Positions 4,784-7,569 of a stretch of 7,569 nt of DNA are shown here, piece after piece. Source of the stretch: an uncultured Eubacterium sp. (lineage in GTDB: Bacteria > Bacillota > Clostridia > Peptostreptococcales > Anaerovoracaceae); contig UQNP01000089.1 of the NCBI GenBank assembly GCA_900542385.1, forward strand, positions 1 through 7,569, written 5' to 3'. The notes under the pieces were generated by a model. It made no database searches. It saw nothing but the letters and a program-made list of their open reading frames with translations, and had not been told where the DNA came from. Position 1 is the stretch's first letter, and every line of letters starts with the position of its first letter. The position numbers were made by a program, and so were the translations under genes.

Positions 4784-7375
4784 ATGAACATAGAAAAATA
4801 TACACAAAACGCACAGAGCGCGATAATAGATTGTCAGAACATTGCTATTGAGGAAGGACATCAGCAGATAGATGGTGAACATCTGCATCTTGCACTGCTC
4901 ATGCAGAAAGACGGACTGATACCTAAACTTCTTAAGTTCATGGATGTAAGTACAGGCGAAGTCATCGGAGCGGTGCAGGCAGAGATAGATAAACTGCCGA
5001 AAGTTTCGGGCAGTGCTGAATCAATGTATTCCACAAGAAGGCTTCAGCAGATTTTTCTAAACGCTGAGAAAAAAGCTGATAAGCTGAAAGATGAATACGT
5101 CAGTGTGGAACATCTGTATATGGCTTTGCTGGATGAAAGGAATACGCCGTCAACCGCGATCTTCAAGCGATATGGTATAACTAAAGATAAATTCCTTGAG
5201 GCTCTTAATAAAGTCAGGGGAAATCAGAGAGTAACCAGCCAGAATCCTGAAGAAAACTACGATGCTTTGAACAAATACGGCAGAGACCTCGTGGAAATGG
5301 CAAGAGACGGAAAGCTTGACCCGGTGATTGGACGAGACAGCGAGATAAGACATACGATACAGATACTTTCGAGAAGGACGAAGAACAATCCTGTCCTCAT
5401 AGGTGAGCCGGGAGTCGGCAAAACAGCCGTAGTAGAAGGTCTTGCTCAGAGGATACTCAATGGAGATGTTCCGGAGGGACTTAAAGATAAGACAATATTC
5501 GCACTCGATATGGGATCGCTGATAGCAGGAGCAAAATTCAGAGGTGAATTTGAGGAAAGGCTTAAAGCCGTACTCAATGAAATAGAAAAGTCTGAGGGGC
5601 GTATTATACTCTTTATCGATGAGATACACAATATAGTCGGTGCGGGAAAGAGCGAAGGCGCCATGGATGCCGGAAATCTTTTGAAACCTAAACTCGCCAG
5701 AGGTGAGCTGCATTGTATAGGCGCCACTACCCTTGACGAGTATAGAAAATATATAGAAAAAGATGCAGCTCTCGAAAGAAGATTCCAGAAAGTCCTTGTG
5801 GATCAGCCTACGGTGGAGGATACAATATCGATACTTAGAGGGCTCAAAGAAAGATTTGAGATACATCACGGCGTAAAGATCACCGATAATGCGCTTATCG
5901 CATGCGCAACGCTGTCCGACAGATATATAAGCGACAGGTATCTTCCGGATAAGGCTATAGACCTTATGGATGAAGCGGCAGCGCGGATAAGGACAGAGAT
6001 TGACAGCATGCCGTCAGAGCTGGATGAAATATCCAGAAAGATAATGCAGCTTGAAATAGAAAAGCAGGCTCTTGGAAAAGAAACAGACAGGGCGTCAAAG
6101 GCAAGACTTGAGACTCTTGAAAAAGAGTTGTCGCAGTTAAAGGACGAGAGCAATGCTATGCGAGCGCAGTGGGAGGGTGAAAAGAAAGCCATTACTGAGT
6201 CGAAAGCTCTGAAACAGCAGATCGAATCAGTGAAACACGACATGGAAGAAGCTGAGAGAAATTACGATCTGGAAAAACTGGCGCAGCTCAAATACGGAAC
6301 GCTGCCTGAACTGGAAAGAAGACTTGAAGAAGAAAAGAAAAAGACTGATGAAGATGATGAAGACAGACTGCTCAAGGAAGAAGTCGGAGAAGAGGAGATC
6401 GCAGAAGTCGTTTCCGGCTGGACAGGTATACCTGTAAGTAAGCTTGTGGAAAGCGAAAGAGAAAAACTGCTGAGACTTCCTGAAATACTCCATAAACGGG
6501 TAATCGGTCAGGACGAAGGTGTAAAAGCAGTGGCAGAAGCTGTGCTTCGTGCAAGAGCAGGACTGAAAGATGCAAACAGACCGATAGGCTCGTTCATATT
6601 CCTCGGACCTACCGGCGTAGGAAAAACAGAGCTTGCTAAAGCCCTTTCGGAAGCCTTGTTTGATTCCGAAAGGAACATGATACGTATAGATATGTCGGAG
6701 TACATGGAAAAACATTCCGTCTCCAGACTTGTAGGCGCGCCTCCGGGATATGTGGGATACGATGAGGGCGGACAGCTCACAGAAGCAGTGAGAAGAAAAC
6801 CTTACAGCGTTATACTGTTCGATGAAATAGAAAAGGCGCATCCTGATGTGTTCAATATACTGCTGCAGCTTCTCGATGACGGCAGACTTACAGACAATCA
6901 GGGAAGAACAGTTGACTTCAAGAATACGATAGTCATAATGACATCGAACATAGGAAGCAACTATCTGATAGACGGCATAAGACCGGACGGAAGCGTTGCA
7001 GATGATGTGAAACAGAAAGTGGAAGACGAGACAAAGAAATATTTCAGACCTGAATTCCTGAACAGAATAGATGAGATTGTAGTATTCTCACCGCTTACGG
7101 AAGATCAGATAGTCAAGATAATTGAGATGTCCATGAAGGATATAGAAAAACGGCTCGAAGAAAGAGAGATAAAGCTGGAGCTTACGGACAGAGCTAAGAA
7201 GTTCATAGCAGATGAAAGCTATGATCCTGCCTACGGTGCAAGACCTGTAAAGAGATTCCTCCAGAGGAATGTGGAAACAGAGCTGGCGGGAGAACTCATC
7301 AGAGGTACGGTAAAGGACGGAGATGACGTGCTCATAGACAGCGACGGAGAAAAACTGACATTTACAGCCAAATAA
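4784..7375 (+). CDS. clpB: ATP-dependent disaggregase ClpB (Hsp100)
   Basis: ClpB is a cytoplasmic hexameric AAA+ chaperone that, with DnaK/DnaJ/GrpE, threads proteins out of heat-induced aggregates. The protein is 863 residues, the normal family length, and complete. In order it has: the Clp_N double repeat (1-~145); first ATPase domain with Walker A GEPGVGKT (207-214), Walker B ending D279-E280, pore loop GAKFRGEF (aromatic F252) and paired arginines R332-R333; the coiled-coil middle domain (about 420-525), which marks ClpB rather than ClpA or ClpX; the [10 protein letters not shown] linker; second ATPase domain with Walker A GPTGVGKT (608-615), Walker B ending D680-E681 and pore loop GYVG (Y656); and the C-terminal small domain with [11 protein letters not shown] see no lost catalytic residue. 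The start at 4784 has GGAGG (4772-4776) seven bases upstream; the in-frame ATG at 4745 lacks a ribosome binding site and would add 13 residues absent from the family. It is a single-gene unit under a CIRCE-linked promoter with its own terminator. Confidence 0.98.
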   Translation: MNIEKYTQNAQSAIIDCQNIAIEEGHQQIDGEHLHLALLMQKDGLIPKLLKFMDVSTGEVIGAVQAEIDKLPKVSGSAESMYSTRRLQQIFLNAEKKADKLKDEYVSVEHLYMALLDERNTPSTAIFKRYGITKDKFLEALNKVRGNQRVTSQNPEENYDALNKYGRDLVEMARDGKLDPVIGRDSEIRHTIQILSRRTKNNPVLIGEPGVGKTAVVEGLAQRILNGDVPEGLKDKTIFALDMGSLIAGAKFRGEFEERLKAVLNEIEKSEGRIILFIDEIHNIVGAGKSEGAMDAGNLLKPKLARGELHCIGATTLDEYRKYIEKDAALERRFQKVLVDQPTVEDTISILRGLKERFEIHHGVKITDNALIACATLSDRYISDRYLPDKAIDLMDEAAARIRTEIDSMPSELDEISRKIMQLEIEKQALGKETDRASKARLETLEKELSQLKDESNAMRAQWEGEKKAITESKALKQQIESVKHDMEEAERNYDLEKLAQLKYGTLPELERRLEEEKKKTDEDDEDRLLKEEVGEEEIAEVVSGWTGIPVSKLVESEREKLLRLPEILHKRVIGQDEGVKAVAEAVLRARAGLKDANRPIGSFIFLGPTGVGKTELAKALSEALFDSERNMIRIDMSEYMEKHSVSRLVGAPPGYVGYDEGGQLTEAVRRKPYSVILFDEIEKAHPDVFNILLQLLDDGRLTDNQGRTVDFKNTIVIMTSNIGSNYLIDGIRPDGSVADDVKQKVEDETKKYFRPEFLNRIDEIVVFSPLTEDQIVKIIEMSMKDIEKRLEEREIKLELTDRAKKFIADESYDPAYGARPVKRFLQRNVETELAGELIRGTVKDGDDVLIDSDGEKLTFTAK

Positions 7376-7413
7376 GTCAAAGTGAATATTGAAGTTGCTT
7401 AAAACACTCCATA

Positions 7414-7445
7414 AAGCCTGACGGAAATTTCCGCCGGGCTTTTTC
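7414..7445 (+). terminator. Rho-independent terminator of clpB
   Basis: The arms AAGCCTGACGGAAA (7414-7427) and TTTCCGCCGGGCTT (7428-7441) pair over 14 positions with one A-C mismatch and one T-G wobble. The central A-T pairs open to form the loop. A T run (7440-7445) follows. It begins 38 bases after the clpB stop codon. Confidence 0.88.
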
Positions 7446-7470
7446 GTCTGCCGGTTTCAATCACGGCTTA

Positions 7471-7499
7471 TTGCCAAATCAGAGCATATATGCGATACT
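7471..7499 (+). promoter_or_regulatory. Likely promoter of the gene at the right edge
   Basis: TTGCCA (7471-7476) and GATACT (7494-7499) are 17 bases apart, placing initiation near 7506, only about 18 bases before the ATG at 7524. The short leader just holds the AGGAGG site. Both boxes depart from consensus by one or two bases, so confidence is moderate. Confidence 0.5.
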
Positions 7500-7523
7500 G
7501 TTATCCGTACAGGAGGTAATAAG

Positions 7524-7569
7524 ATGGATACTGCATTTAACGGGATAAAACCGGCGGATAAAAATGAAA
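7524..7569 (+). CDS. Start of an unidentified gene, cut by the window edge
   Basis: AGGAGG (7511-7516) lies seven bases before ATG 7524, an ideal spacing, and the frame stays open to the window end, encoding MDTAFNGIKPADKNE. Fifteen residues are too few to identify a family. They are polar, with no signal peptide. It follows the clpB terminator and appears to have its own promoter, so it is a separate unit. The strength of the ribosome binding site is the main support. Confidence 0.6.
   Translation, partial: MDTAFNGIKPADKNE

Noticed and set aside
5150..6841. Several long minus-strand frames inside clpB
   Set aside because: They lie opposite the perfectly conserved ClpB sequence and reflect its codon bias, with no start signals of their own.
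1..7569. CRISPR array, tRNA, rRNA, transposase or integrase
   Set aside because: I saw no regularly spaced repeats, cloverleaf sequence, ribosomal motifs or recombinase motifs anywhere in the window.

Overview
The window looks like a piece of a low-to-moderate GC Gram-positive chromosome, most likely a member of Clostridia (Lachnospiraceae/Eubacteriales-like). The reasons are strong AGGAGG-type ribosome binding sites, TTGACN-N17-TANNNT promoters, heavy use of ATA and AGA codons, a perfect CIRCE (HrcA) operator in front of clpB, and a decayed gene of a type I associate with clostridia. The species cannot be named from the sequence.

Layout. (1) Bases 29-2215 hold one long AT-rich open frame that is a chimera. 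About 555 residues of an unrecognised protein, with repeated ferredoxin-like (RAM-like) strand motifs and a late HEIYH zinc-peptidase-type motif, run in frame into the last ~170 residues of a GPH (MelB-type) sugar:cation symporter. The transporter part lacks roughly its first nine membrane helices. Codon choice shifts at the join, near base 1690-1705. It is either a real recombination scar at the edge of an accessory island or an assembly misjoin. A strong terminator follows (2249-2284).

(2) Bases 2303-3598 form a self-contained transcription unit: a good promoter, a 103-residue gene, a 266-residue gene 22 bases later, and a strong terminator. I recognise neither protein. (3) Bases 3667-4406 hold a pseudogene of a clostridial family with a restriction-endonuclease-like C-terminal domain. 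Its promoter and ribosome binding site look intact, but it has an in-frame stop at codon 24 and an internal deletion with a frame change near base 4290-4300. (4) Bases 4407-4654 are non-coding as far as I can see and contain an oddly C-rich patch.

(5) Bases 4655-7445 are the clpB disaggregase unit: CIRCE operator, sigma-A promoter, 60-base leader, complete 863-residue ClpB with all catalytic motifs intact, and a terminator. (6) A new promoter and the first 15 codons of another gene lie at the right edge.

How they work together: each unit has its own promoter or terminator, so I see no shared pathway. ClpB is a heat-shock gene under predicted HrcA control and is the only gene here with a secure function. 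The left half (chimera, unknown two-gene unit, decayed gene) has the look of a variable region beside a core housekeeping locus. I found no CRISPR array, tRNA, rRNA, transposase or integrase. The candidates for something undescribed are the N-terminal part of the chimera and the unknown two-gene unit.
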